Made by a program: the position numbers and the translations under genes
Notes under the pieces: model-generated
Database searches by the model: none
What the model was told of the DNA's origin: nothing
Seen by the model: the letters and a program-made list of their open reading frames with translations, nothing else
In this document: one piece after another, positions 10,588 to 19,558 of the stretch
Numbering within the stretch: the stretch's first letter is position 1
Layout of the letters: every line of letters starts with the position of its first letter
Assembly (NCBI GenBank): GCA_001936135.1
Contig: CP012810.1
Span: 62,001 to 126,000, forward strand
Reading direction: 5' to 3'
DNA: 64,000 nt
From: Saccharomycopsis fibuligera x Saccharomycopsis cf. fibuligera
Taxonomy: Eukaryota > Ascomycota > Saccharomycetes > Ascoideales > Saccharomycopsidaceae

Positions 10588-11192
10588 TGTATATGTATGT
10601 GGTGTAGTGTGATTGTGAGTGTGTGTGTAAACGTAAAGTTATAAAGACCAAGACAATAGAACAATTTATCTGTCTTCTAGAATAAAACAAATGAAAGCCA
10701 GGGAGGGGGAGGGGGCTTGGTTTTTATACTTTTGGAGAAGCAGAGCAACCGTCGACGGCTATGTCGGGATCATCATGCATGCCGGAAGGCAGGTGCGCTG
10801 GAAAAATTTGTCTACTACGACGCTAATTGGACCCTGCTGCGCTTGGCAGCTGCACCGTTAGCCAAATTTGGCCGAGGACGTGCGTAAAAGTAGAATACTT
10901 TATCAAAATTTAATGTAACATGTGGTAACGGCTTCCAAAAGTCCCTCATCCATGAAAAGACCTCAGATAGATGGTGAGTATATGCCCAGATCAGTGAAGC
11001 AGACCAAGCTTACAAACCAAGCTTTATTAATGAATTATCATTGTAAAACATAATTTATTATACTGAGACTCAATCTGCACCAATATACCTACATGAAAAC
11101 CACTTTAGACAACAGAAAAAGCCCAATACAGAACGACATCGTGTAATGGACATCACCATTGTTTTTTTTTTTTAAAGGCACTACTAATATTC
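10588..11192. other. intergenic between the tandem SDR genes
   Basis: 605 bp holding the promoter of SDR copy 1 and the 3' flank of copy 2. A GT-rich stretch (10600-10630) precedes the ATG. No gene is seen. Confidence 0.6.
10704..10728 (-). promoter_or_regulatory. double AGGGGG (STRE-like) plus TATA box
   Basis: Two adjacent AGGGGG units (10704-10709 and 10710-10715) followed on the minus strand by TATAAAAA (10721-10728), about 120-140 nt upstream of SDR copy 1. The pattern suggests stress-inducible transcription; inferred from motifs only. Confidence 0.55.
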
Positions 11193-12053
11193 TTACCAAT
11201 CATGTCTGTCAGTAGATAATATGACATCCTTCCATTTTTCAATACGCTCCAAGTTGCCTTTAGCGTAATTCGTAATACTGTCAATGGAGTCTTGGCCAAA
11301 TGTGATAATTGATGGAACTTCTTTAGCAAAACTACCGCTCTTATGAGCCAAGTCAACTAAATGCTTGCTAAGAATATCTGGGTCACATGCTTGTTTCTTG
11401 TCAAAATCTGAAGCGAATTTTTGAATTGGTTTTCTAGCTTCATCGTAATCAGAAACGTTGGACGGAAATACGGTTGAGTCTTCTTTTAAATTGGCAGCTG
11501 TTAAAAAGCTAGTTCTGAAAACACCCGGCTCAACAAGTACAGAGCGGATCCCCAATGGCGTCACTTCTTGGTCAAGAGTAGCACTTATGTTTTGCAATGC
11601 TGCTTTTGAAGAATCATAAGCTCCACCGAATGCAAGATAATCATATGCGGCTCTGCTGCCAATATTGATGAAAAGGCCAGATTTTTTTGAGCGCAAATGT
11701 GGGAGGAAAGCGGTGATTACTTTAACCGGACCAAACACATTGGTGGCGTACTGCTTTTCGAATAATTCTGGGCCAGCTTCTTCAATGGAACCAAATTGGC
11801 CATATCCTGCATTATTTACCACAACATCAATTGGACCGTTTTCTTTGATAATTGAGTTAACCTTTGCCTTGATATCGGAAGCGCTGGCATTGACATCAAA
11901 ATCAACAGTAATTGCCCCCTTTGCCTTCAAAGAATCAAGTTTCAGAGAATTTCTGCTAGCAGCAATGACCTTGTCGCCATGAGCTAAGGCAGCTGAGACA
12001 ATGGAGGCACCGATACCAGATGATGCGCCAGTGACAAACCAAGTAGAAGTCAT
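11193..12053 (-). CDS. Short-chain dehydrogenase/reductase (tandem copy 2)
   Basis: 286 aa, the same length as copy 1 and alignable throughout, with the highest similarity in the first 100 residues and the last 40. All SDR motifs are kept: TGASSGIG, NNAGYGQFG, Ser in NIGSRAAYD and YDSSK. Divergence is concentrated around residues 190-225, near the substrate loop (FLTAANLKEDSTVF against FLTSANKNTDPSVF). The pair therefore arose by tandem duplication and may differ in substrate. The same C-terminal residues STDRHDW end both proteins. Promoter elements resemble those of copy 1. Confidence 0.9.
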   Translation of the reverse strand: MTSTWFVTGASSGIGASIVSAALAHGDKVIAASRNSLKLDSLKAKGAITVDFDVNASASDIKAKVNSIIKENGPIDVVVNNAGYGQFGSIEEAGPELFEKQYATNVFGPVKVITAFLPHLRSKKSGLFINIGSRAAYDYLAFGGAYDSSKAALQNISATLDQEVTPLGIRSVLVEPGVFRTSFLTAANLKEDSTVFPSNVSDYDEARKPIQKFASDFDKKQACDPDILSKHLVDLAHKSGSFAKEVPSIITFGQDSIDSITNYAKGNLERIEKWKDVILSTDRHDW

Positions 12054-12939
12054 ATTGAATAGGGTTGGATTGAGTCTAGGTTGTGTTTTGGTAATATTTG
12101 AGATTCTTTGGGCTTTGCTGTGTAGAAAGATTGGTGAATTCTAGGTCTACCGCAAACTTTGAACAAGGGGACATGGACTTCTTTTATAGGCAAGACATAG
12201 CAGCAACACTTGACGGAAATATCGGTCATAAGTATATTATGGAGACTGTAAACTGTGGTTGCTGGGTCTGTTGAGGTTAATTGAGGAGCTAAGTAAGTGT
12301 GAAAGCCTTTGGAGGCCTTTCCGGTCGCAGCACCGAGGGCAATATGAATAATCGATCAGAGCAAGGATATGGGGACAATAATGTGCAAATTCATATTTTA
12401 GGTGGAGCACAAAAAATATGGTGCAGCCTATTGCAGCCTATTGCAGCATACTACAGCGGCCAATTTTTTTGATTACAAAACCTTAAAACACAGCAACTGT
12501 GGCTAGTGAAAACAATTTGATCCAATTGATAGGTATATATTTCAAATATGGGATGGGCCTGACATTGGTTTACGAAGAGAAAGTGCATACCGGCCAGCTA
12601 TCATTCACAAATCTAAATTGTCTTTCGTTTAAAAAGAACAGGAGAAAACTGTACCACCTTGATTGGCTTTCAGCAAAGACGACTGCCTCTCTAAGCTATG
12701 TCTTGTATGTCTGCTACCAAGCAGGCTGGGTGCTTTTTTTTTTTTAATCTTCTAGTCTAACATCTAGTTTACCAGATCGTGTTTCTTAAAACATAAAAAA
12801 TACAAAAACATTGAAAAACGAAAACTGTTAATAAAATTGTTTGCGTTTAACAAAATCATCCAGTTACTGGCGTCATTAGTTCGATAAGTCGTGCTATCTT
12901 TGTTAGACAAGTGCAGTTGTGTTAAAAGATTTGCTATGA
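12054..12939. other. intergenic, SDR promoter and FRG1-like 3' flank
   Basis: 886 bp. Apart from the TATA/AGGGG site, a short tandem repeat of GCAGCCTATT-type units lies near 12422-12445. No gene is seen; the open frame at 12499-12747 lacks any recognisable feature. Confidence 0.55.
12166..12188 (-). promoter_or_regulatory. AGGGG element and TATA box of SDR copy 2
   Basis: TATAAAAG on the minus strand at 12181-12188, about 130 nt upstream of the ATG, with AGGGG at 12166-12170. The arrangement resembles that of SDR copy 1, which suggests the promoter type was kept after duplication. Confidence 0.45.
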
Positions 12940-13893
12940 TTAAGACTCCACGCTGCGAATGATGCTGTTACCAATTCTAGAGTTCTTCATTTGTAATCTT
13001 ATAACAAACTTATTCATGTTATTAAGTAGGTTTTCGTCGTCCTTAATAAGTTTGATAACGTGTTCGTTGCCTTGTTTAGCTAGCACAAGTTTGTGATCAT
13101 TGATGCTGATGTTAAACCACGGAGCTACCTCGCCACTTAATGGGCTCTTGCAACGCTTGATTTGAAAGACTTCATTAGCTGAGGTCATTGTACTCGATAG
13201 GGTCAATTCGTTATTTGATCTGTCCATGGAAAGATATCGACCACCATCAATAGTTTTCAATGCCACTTTAGTTGACTCCTTATCCAGCTCCCGTTGCTTC
13301 TGAGACTCAAGAAACGTTTGGTTTCCGCTTAAAAGTGAATCCATGGGTATTACTGTAAATAATTGGTTTTTCGCATTTGGTATAGTATTGTTTACTGGGA
13401 AATATTTAATGTTTTTCTCCAACTGGGACGTTGCTTTTCTCAATGTTTGCCAAAGAGCAGAAAACGCTTGCTCTGATAGAACATCAAGATTCTCATCACT
13501 TATTGCCACTTTACCATTTTTTGGATTGTATGATATTGCCTTAGGTTTGGTTTTCTTGTAGAACTGCAAGACTCGCTGGCGAGCTTCCTCATCAACTTTT
13601 TCTTCCTCTTCTTCCTCGTCATCATCAAAATCTCCCAGATCACACATTGACAAAAATAGTGTACCTTTAATCTCATTGGCAGAACTTGCCGAGTGCCATG
13701 AGCTTTCAACGATCTCCTTGATTATTAGCGCGTCCTCATCGCTGTGATCCGTGGCGTTTTGGCTGCTCTTGATGTCGGTGGTGTCTTTGATAGTGGCTGG
13801 AGGATTGGGTTTCCGGGGACCTGGCTTACGAATTTTCCCAACAGCGTCTCTAGTTTGTGATTTTTTACTTTTGAATTTGAGTTTAGAAACCAT
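12940..13893 (-). CDS. FRG1-like nuclear/actin-binding family protein
   Basis: 317 aa from the ATG at 13893; the open frame continues 47 codons further but has no ATG there. The N-terminus MVSKLKFKSKKSQ resembles the basic FRG1 start (KLVLKGTKTKSKKK). The segment SWHSASSANEIKGTLFLSM matches the beginning of the FRG1 beta-trefoil, and GGRYLSMDRSNNELTLSS matches a trefoil repeat. Between them is an acidic DDDEEEEEE stretch. Human FRG1 is a nuclear and nucleolar RNA-biogenesis and F-actin-binding protein. S. cerevisiae has no FRG1 that I know of, so the gene is of comparative interest. Function in yeasts is unknown. Confidence 0.7.
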   Translation of the reverse strand: MVSKLKFKSKKSQTRDAVGKIRKPGPRKPNPPATIKDTTDIKSSQNATDHSDEDALIIKEIVESSWHSASSANEIKGTLFLSMCDLGDFDDDEEEEEEKVDEEARQRVLQFYKKTKPKAISYNPKNGKVAISDENLDVLSEQAFSALWQTLRKATSQLEKNIKYFPVNNTIPNAKNQLFTVIPMDSLLSGNQTFLESQKQRELDKESTKVALKTIDGGRYLSMDRSNNELTLSSTMTSANEVFQIKRCKSPLSGEVAPWFNISINDHKLVLAKQGNEHVIKLIKDDENLLNNMNKFVIRLQMKNSRIGNSIIRSVES

Positions 13894-14142
13894 TGTATTT
13901 ATAGATTGATATTGAGTAGCACCCGCTTGATGCTCCGCGTTAAGGGCATCGAGCACTCTCTTATTTTTTTTATTCACTTTTAAATTTTCGCGATGCTTGG
14001 AATTTTCTCCCCAGTTTCGGGGATTCTCACACAAACGCAGCTGCTGCTCAATGGCACATACATATTGAAATTATGAAAAAGACTTAAAGACACTATTTCA
14101 ATTTTTTTTTCTCAATCAGTGGTGCTCAAAATTTTTACCAGC

Positions 14143-15033
14143 ATGAAGTACAAACTCCTTACACGACGGCTAGCACTGTTTTCCATAATACTCGCTGCCG
14201 TAAGTTTCTCCCTCACCATAAACAATCCTGTCAAATACAGCAATTCCACCAATGCATCCGCACTTTTAATCACCACTGCCGCCACGCCAAGAGAAATACA
14301 ACAGACAACCACTGCTTTCTTCCTATGTATGGCCAACTTAGTAGGCAATATTGCCTCAGTTGTTGCTTCGTGTCCTTGGATGCCGCTAGTGGCTCGCCCC
14401 ATAGACTATGTGGTGTGTGGCATTGCGTTGTTGGCAGCGACTATCACTGTGCCCGCGGCCATCATCACCGCGCTGCAGAATGCCGCTCTTCTTAGCGACC
14501 GCCTGGCAGAAACACGCGGCAGTCCTGATTTTCGCTCAGAAATTCGCTCACAGTTCCGCCATGGGATGCAGCGGTTTCGTGATGGGTTGAGTGACAATGG
14601 ATACAACAGCACCCTCACAAACAGTACTGACAGCAGCCATGAGATGATGCTGGTGATTCCTGGGCTAATATCATTCAAAATCAATGCAGTTCTGGATGAA
14701 GATGGAGAAGTTACTGTTAATACCACTGCTCAACGAACCTCTGGTGCTGCCTCTGAGGATGTGCAAGTCAGCGAATACAACAAAGACATTGATGTGGTAT
14801 CTGCTGGAAGCACCAAGAGCATTAATTCAGTGGTTCAGTTCAATTTTGCAAGCTTGAGAAATGAAAAATTGTTCAGTTTTGACATTTTTGTATCAACTGC
14901 AATGAAAAGCGCTTACAAAAAGCTAAAACGACTTTCCAAGTCCAGAAGAATCAAAAGTAAAATAGTGAACATTACAAATAACAAGAAAATAGGCAAGCAT
15001 TTTATAACGCACCGACTATCTATACTTTTATAG
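14143..15033 (+). CDS. Unrecognised secretory-pathway/membrane protein
   Basis: 296 aa from the ATG at 14143; no family recognised. Residues 1-24 look like a signal peptide or signal anchor (basic MKYKLLTRR then a hydrophobic run). N-glycosylation sequons follow (SNSTNAS). A long hydrophobic part, roughly residues 60-110 (FFLCMANLVGNIASVVASC, then YVVCGIALLAATITVPAAI), could hold one or two TM helices. After it come more sequons, a beta-rich-looking middle and a strongly basic C-terminus (KKLKRLSKSRRIKSK). At least four in-frame CTG codons (14473, 14503, 14650, 14692) and GC-rich codons in the first half are unlike the neighbours. Its stop lies 5 bp from the EST3 stop. It may be a fast-evolving or lineage-specific gene. 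Confidence 0.6.
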   Translation: MKYKLLTRRLALFSIILAAVSFSLTINNPVKYSNSTNASALLITTAATPREIQQTTTAFFLCMANLVGNIASVVASCPWMPLVARPIDYVVCGIALLAATITVPAAIITALQNAALLSDRLAETRGSPDFRSEIRSQFRHGMQRFRDGLSDNGYNSTLTNSTDSSHEMMLVIPGLISFKINAVLDEDGEVTVNTTAQRTSGAASEDVQVSEYNKDIDVVSAGSTKSINSVVQFNFASLRNEKLFSFDIFVSTAMKSAYKKLKRLSKSRRIKSKIVNITNNKKIGKHFITHRLSILL

Positions 15034-15038
15034 CTATT

Positions 15039-15521
15039 TCAAATATCCAAACTTAATTCACTTTGAAAGAAATTGAATTGCCAAAGTCTTTTGTAGCTGT
15101 AACTATGATACACTAACATGAGTGCTCGTCTATCACTAATGAGTTTCTTGTCAACAATCAGCAACCCGTAACAAAAGATCACTGCCATCTTCTTCAGCAG
15201 TCTCAAATCGTTCCAGTTGAGCGCAAACTGTTTCAAAGCATCATTGCTTTTCATAAACCTCAACTCGCCATGAATTCCAACTAAAGCTCCCAATGTATTC
15301 TCGGTAATCCGTGCTCTATGGTTTGTCTCGTAGCCACCAACGCACTCTGGGGTAAACACCGCCAACATCGAGTGGTGAGTATCAGACACCATCGCCAAAA
15401 TCAGACTGTCGGGGAGCGCTTTAATAAACTGCTCAATGTAGAAGTATCTGTGCTGCCAGTGCACAGTTAACGGCAGAGAGTGGGCATGGCCAATGATGTC
15501 CTCCAAGATCCATGGTTCCAT
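15039..15521 (-). CDS. EST3: Telomerase subunit Est3
   Basis: 160 aa. Est3 is a small OB-fold protein, related to TPP1, that joins the telomerase holoenzyme and is needed for telomere lengthening in vivo. Recognised by the N-terminal PWI followed by the core block DTHHSMLAVFTPECVGGYE, then NHRARITENT, which parallels S. cerevisiae DSSHQILVEFSQECVSNFE and NCRITSETT. The reading frame is continuous, so the +1 programmed frameshift of S. cerevisiae EST3 is not needed. ATG at 15521. The gene is convergent with the unrecognised gene at 14143 and divergent from KEI1 (246-bp spacer). Confidence 0.82.
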   Translation of the reverse strand: MEPWILEDIIGHAHSLPLTVHWQHRYFYIEQFIKALPDSLILAMVSDTHHSMLAVFTPECVGGYETNHRARITENTLGALVGIHGELRFMKSNDALKQFALNWNDLRLLKKMAVIFCYGLLIVDKKLISDRRALMLVYHSYSYKRLWQFNFFQSELSLDI

Positions 15522-15767
15522 GCTGCTTGTCTTGAATTCTAAACTATGACTGCTGATAGTATTGATGTTGATATTGATAATGTTAATAAGCGCTTAAGGA
15601 CTGCGTTTTTCTTATTTGGCGCTTGTTTGTAGCCCTGGCGCCATCGATTTTATTTTATTTTTTAATGTTTGATTTGTCCTTGAGAACACCAGATGGTGAT
15701 GATGATGAGCAGGAGATGAATATCAAAAGCTAATCTTCAAGCTCTCAATACGCATCAGTTAATCATC

Positions 15768-16991
15768 ATGGTCTTGTCTCCAAGGCTCTACTTGCCTCAG
15801 GTATGTCTGAATGTTGAAGAAGTTACATTTTGTGACAATATGCAGATCGTCCGACTTCATTTATAAATTATCAGATCATTTATTCATTCGCTCACACATT
15901 CACACATTAGTTTGATAACTAACTATCCCACTTTTTAGTCCTTCTTTGGCCTTCCATTATACATTGGTGTTGAGCTCATATTGGGCATTGCCATCTTAAA
16001 CAAGATTTCTGGTTTTTATGGTATTCTTTCTCTCATAACTGGTCATCCTATCGATTTTTCCCAATGGGTATTCTACTTATCCTCCATCCTTATCCTCCCA
16101 TTTTACATCAATGGTCTTCAAAATGTGAAAAACCCAAACTTGCCAAAATTTTCACTCATTAGTTTAATTTTTTGCGGTGACACATTAGCTAGCATTTTGT
16201 TTATTTTGTTCTTTTCATATCAATGGTTCTCCACGGATAGTAGCGGCACAGTGGTAAAGGACCCAGTAGGCGTGGCACCACCAGCAGATGCAGTCAGCCA
16301 AGTGACGAAATCCACTACCGGTGTTATTCCTGAAGCAAAAGCTACCGCTAATGCTGGCGCTGCTGATACTGTTGTAGAACAAGTCGATGCTAAATCCACT
16401 GCCGCCACCACTACCACTTCAGACATTATAACTAAACAAACTACTACTCGTGGCTTGCAAGACGATTACGTGATAGAAACCCCAGGTAACAATGATGCTG
16501 CTGCTGATGCTGCTGATGCTGGTCAAATTGATAACTTTGAATTAGAAAGCCCAGATGAAGACAAAAACAGAAAAATTTACGCAAACAGGCTTGTCAAAAA
16601 AGCCATAACTTATGCTGCTTCTCAAGTCACATCAACAAGCATCGCTAGCGCTGCTACTGCCGCAGCTACCCAGTTTTTAGCCAGAGACGCGGCATCAGAC
16701 AAGGAAGCTGCTAAACTTGCTTCACAATCCGCTTCAAAAACTTATGAATTAATGACAACTATTCTTACTTGTGTCATTGTCATAATTATTAGAATTTATT
16801 TCACATTGGTGATTTTATCCTTCACTAGACTATTATTAAAGTCCTCCAAGTATGGGGTTGATAGTGATGATTTCAATAATCGTCGTAGTAATAGTCGTGC
16901 TAATGATGTTAATGAGTCTAAGTTTAAGCAATATTTGCATAAGATGGAAGACAAAGCAGTGGATTTTATTATTTGGGTGTTTGATGAATGA
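15768..16991 (+). CDS. KEI1: Inositol phosphorylceramide synthase regulatory subunit Kei1 (spliced)
   Basis: Two exons, 15768-15800 and 15939-16991, giving 361 aa. Kei1 is the essential Golgi partner of Aur1 in inositol phosphorylceramide synthase. The spliced start MVLSPRLYLPQ joins SFFGLPLYIGVELILGIAIL and then NKISGFYGILSLITGHPIDF, matching S. cerevisiae Kei1 (LPKSFLGFMPLYLAVEIVLG, NKCSGAYGILALFTGHPLDF) closely. Three to four TM helices lie in the first 95 residues, and one more follows around residue 280-305. The protein is much longer than the S. cerevisiae one (about 221 aa) because of a 150-residue Ala/Thr/Asp-rich linker. S. cerevisiae KEI1 also has an intron near its 5' end. Without splicing the frame lacks an ATG start. 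Confidence 0.9.
15801..15938 (+). other. KEI1 intron
   Basis: 138-nt intron with 5' GTATGT, branch-point-like AACTAAC at 15918-15924 and 3' TTTTTAG at 15932-15938. It falls after codon 11 and restores the conserved Kei1 N-terminus. Confidence 0.88.
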
Positions 16992-17909
16992 GTCAGCGAC
17001 TAAGCTTTAACTTTAAGTCGGTGAGAATCATTTGATAAGCCAAAATTAATTGTTTAAAAGATCTTTATAATACATGTTAATACCAGTATACTTAGTTCTT
17101 GTAATTTCCTATTTTAACACATTAGCTTGCAAAAGAAAAGAAAAAAAAATTGGAAACGGTGCAAAATAAACGTTTAGATCAGGCGAGCAAACTGTAAAAT
17201 AAGATATTTTGACAATGATAGTCTGTTCCGCACTAAAGCGACGCTTAGCGCTCATTAATAACCGGCAAAATACAGAAATACTTGCATCAGGCACATTTTG
17301 AGCCGACCAAATTAAGCCACATGAAAAAATTTTGTAAATAAAAAATGGTGTATTAAAGGCAACAAATATCAAACTTGATAATAATGAACTAGAATGAGTA
17401 ATTGAAAATTAATCAGCAGAGGTAAACGAAAAAAAAAAAAAAAAATTAATGAAAAATGGCAAGAAAGATTAAACTATTAACGTGGGAATTGTGGTAAAAG
17501 CTAACATAAAGAAAAGAAAAAAATAGTAATAGTAAAGTTGTGAAAATGGTAGTGCAGTAAAATGGAACATAATCAGTAAGATCATTCTTCATTCTATTTT
17601 TTTTCCCTCTTTTCTTTCCTTCTATTTTATCTTGACTTTGTTTATCTTGACTCTTAGTTATCTAAGCGGAAACTCAATTTACACTAAACAAAAAGGATAC
17701 CTTAATAAACAAAACAGGCAAAGGAAAAGAAAAAGTAGAAGAAATAAACAAAGTGATCAAATGTTTCCACAGACAAGGTGAGAGAAAAAAAGATATTAGT
17801 GACGTGTTTGAGAAAAATTAAACTAAATAAAATTAAAAAACAGTGATTAAAAGACAAAAAATTAAGAAAGGCGATAAACAATTATTAGCACAAGCATAAT
17901 GCATCAGAA
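16992..17909. other. intergenic, convergent KEI1/SVF1 3' flanks
   Basis: 918 bp, strongly A-rich on the plus strand from 17390 to 17880, with runs such as A17 near 17430. No gene is seen. Confidence 0.6.
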
Positions 17910-19276
17910 CTAGTTAATAGGAGAGATGAACGTGACTTCCGTCCATGACAAACCTTCAGCAGTTTCGGTTTTGCCATCAGCAGTAATTTCAAGTTGCAAC
18001 GGGTTGGCAAATTGATAAATGTACGGCTTAGTACCGGAAACAGCACCAGCAATGGTCTTGACAAAACCAGGAATTTCGCCCATAACGTCTACCCTTTCAA
18101 CAAGGCCATCCAAATTACCGGTTATTTTACCCTTAACTTGACCGGCAGTCTTAGCTTTAACTTCTTCATCAGAAGCCGTAGCAACAACACCATCAAAATC
18201 TAGCTCGATTTGCTTTGGAACTGGCCAGCCAACTTCATCAGCTGGGTTGTTAAGATGCTTAATGGTATTGTCAACTGATACTGATAAGATCTTGTCCCCT
18301 TTCACAAGAATACCAATATTGACCTTAGTCTTGGCATATGAATTTGGGGTGGTGAATTCCATTTGCACTGCCGAGTATTCGGTGGATTGAAAGTTCAAAA
18401 AGTTCCAAGCAGCAGCAGCATGATGAGGTTTCATACCTTGGCAAGCAGTAACAAACATACTAAGGCCATCAAGTTCAATTTTCTTATTTTTATTTTTCAA
18501 GTCAATGGTACCTTGAACAGAGTTTCTTGGCCAGAAAGCATGTCTCATGGAGCCCCATGGGTTGGTGAGATCGGTACCGTAAAAAGTCTTACCATCTTTA
18601 CCAACAATAACACCTGGAGCAATTTTCTTCACTGTCAAGTTAACAAGAGAGTCTTCAGTTACAGCAGATTTCAAGACATAAGTGTTGCCATCATCAATCA
18701 ATTCAACAGACAAGTTTTTGGCGTAAAAATTGGCACCTTTGATAACAAAGTCGTCCAAATGGGTAGAGGTCCAAGTTTGATCCTCCTTGTTGTCCTTATG
18801 ATAAAGTCTAAAAGTAAATTGAGCGGTGGTGTATACAGAACTCACAACAGAGTGAATAATCTGAGCAAAACCCAAGTATCCAGTCTTCAAATCAGTGAAA
18901 TAAAAAGTTTGAGTTTCAACATTGGTGGAGAGTGGCGCTAACCATTTAAAATCATCGGCGGTGGCTTCTCTGTATGGGTTCTTGTCCTTAACAGAGTCGG
19001 TAATTGGGTGGATAGCCTCGCGCCCATATTCGGGTTCGGCAATACCAGTAACGGCAGAAAGACTAGATGTGTTAGAGAATTTTTTTGAACCAAGAAACGT
19101 TAAAAATGGTAAAAGAGAGCAAATTGTGGCTTATCACGATATTAAAAAACAGTTTTGCCTCTTGAACTTGCCCAGGGGGCGGTATCAAAAGAAAGATCAC
19201 CCACGGCGGCAAGAAAACAGAGGCATTGCGGGCAAAATAAAGGCAATACATACGTTCCTTGTGCCCACTTAAGCAT
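17910..19276 (-). CDS. SVF1: Svf1 survival factor / ceramide carrier (spliced)
   Basis: Exon 1 19254-19276, exon 2 17910-19062, 391 aa in total. Svf1 is a lipocalin-like protein that supports oxidative-stress and diauxic survival and has been linked to ceramide transfer from ER to Golgi. The spliced N-terminus reads MLKWAQGTLSAVTGIAEPEYG, matching S. cerevisiae MLKWVQGGISAVTGMAEPEYG, the amphipathic helix region. Downstream hallmarks are NVETQTFYFTDLKTGYLGFAQ and NPWGSMRHAFWPRN. Exon 2 alone has no in-frame ATG near the conserved start, so splicing is required. The gene is on the same strand as MTG1, which lies upstream of it. Confidence 0.92.
19063..19253 (-). other. SVF1 intron
   Basis: 191-nt intron on the minus strand with 5' GTATGT (19248-19253), branch-point-like CTCTAAC shortly before the 3' end, and 3' ATCTAG. 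It interrupts a Thr codon (AC|T, codon 8). Confidence 0.88.
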
Positions 19277-19558
19277 TTTTGAGAAATATTAGGGTATATA
19301 GACGGTAGTAATTGGATGTAATAGGCAGCAACAGAACAAACATTCAGCGAAGAAGAGACAGAAATGGACAAATATTCGAAACACAAGACAGCAAAAGAAA
19401 AAAATTGCTGGGCATCGATCCCCATCATGTGACCACGACTCAGACAAGCTGTGCTGCCTGTTGTCTCAACATCGGACAATAACCTATAAACTACAACTTA
19501 TGGAGACAATATAGTTACAGTATTTTAAGAGTGTCTATTAATGAATATTTACAGCTTT

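Noticed and set aside
13894-14034. Upstream extension of the FRG1-like protein
   Set aside because: The extra 47 codons begin at TTG with no ATG, and the ATG at 13893 matches the family's basic start.
15039-15521. Programmed frameshift in EST3
   Set aside because: The conserved blocks are all in one frame, so no shift is needed.
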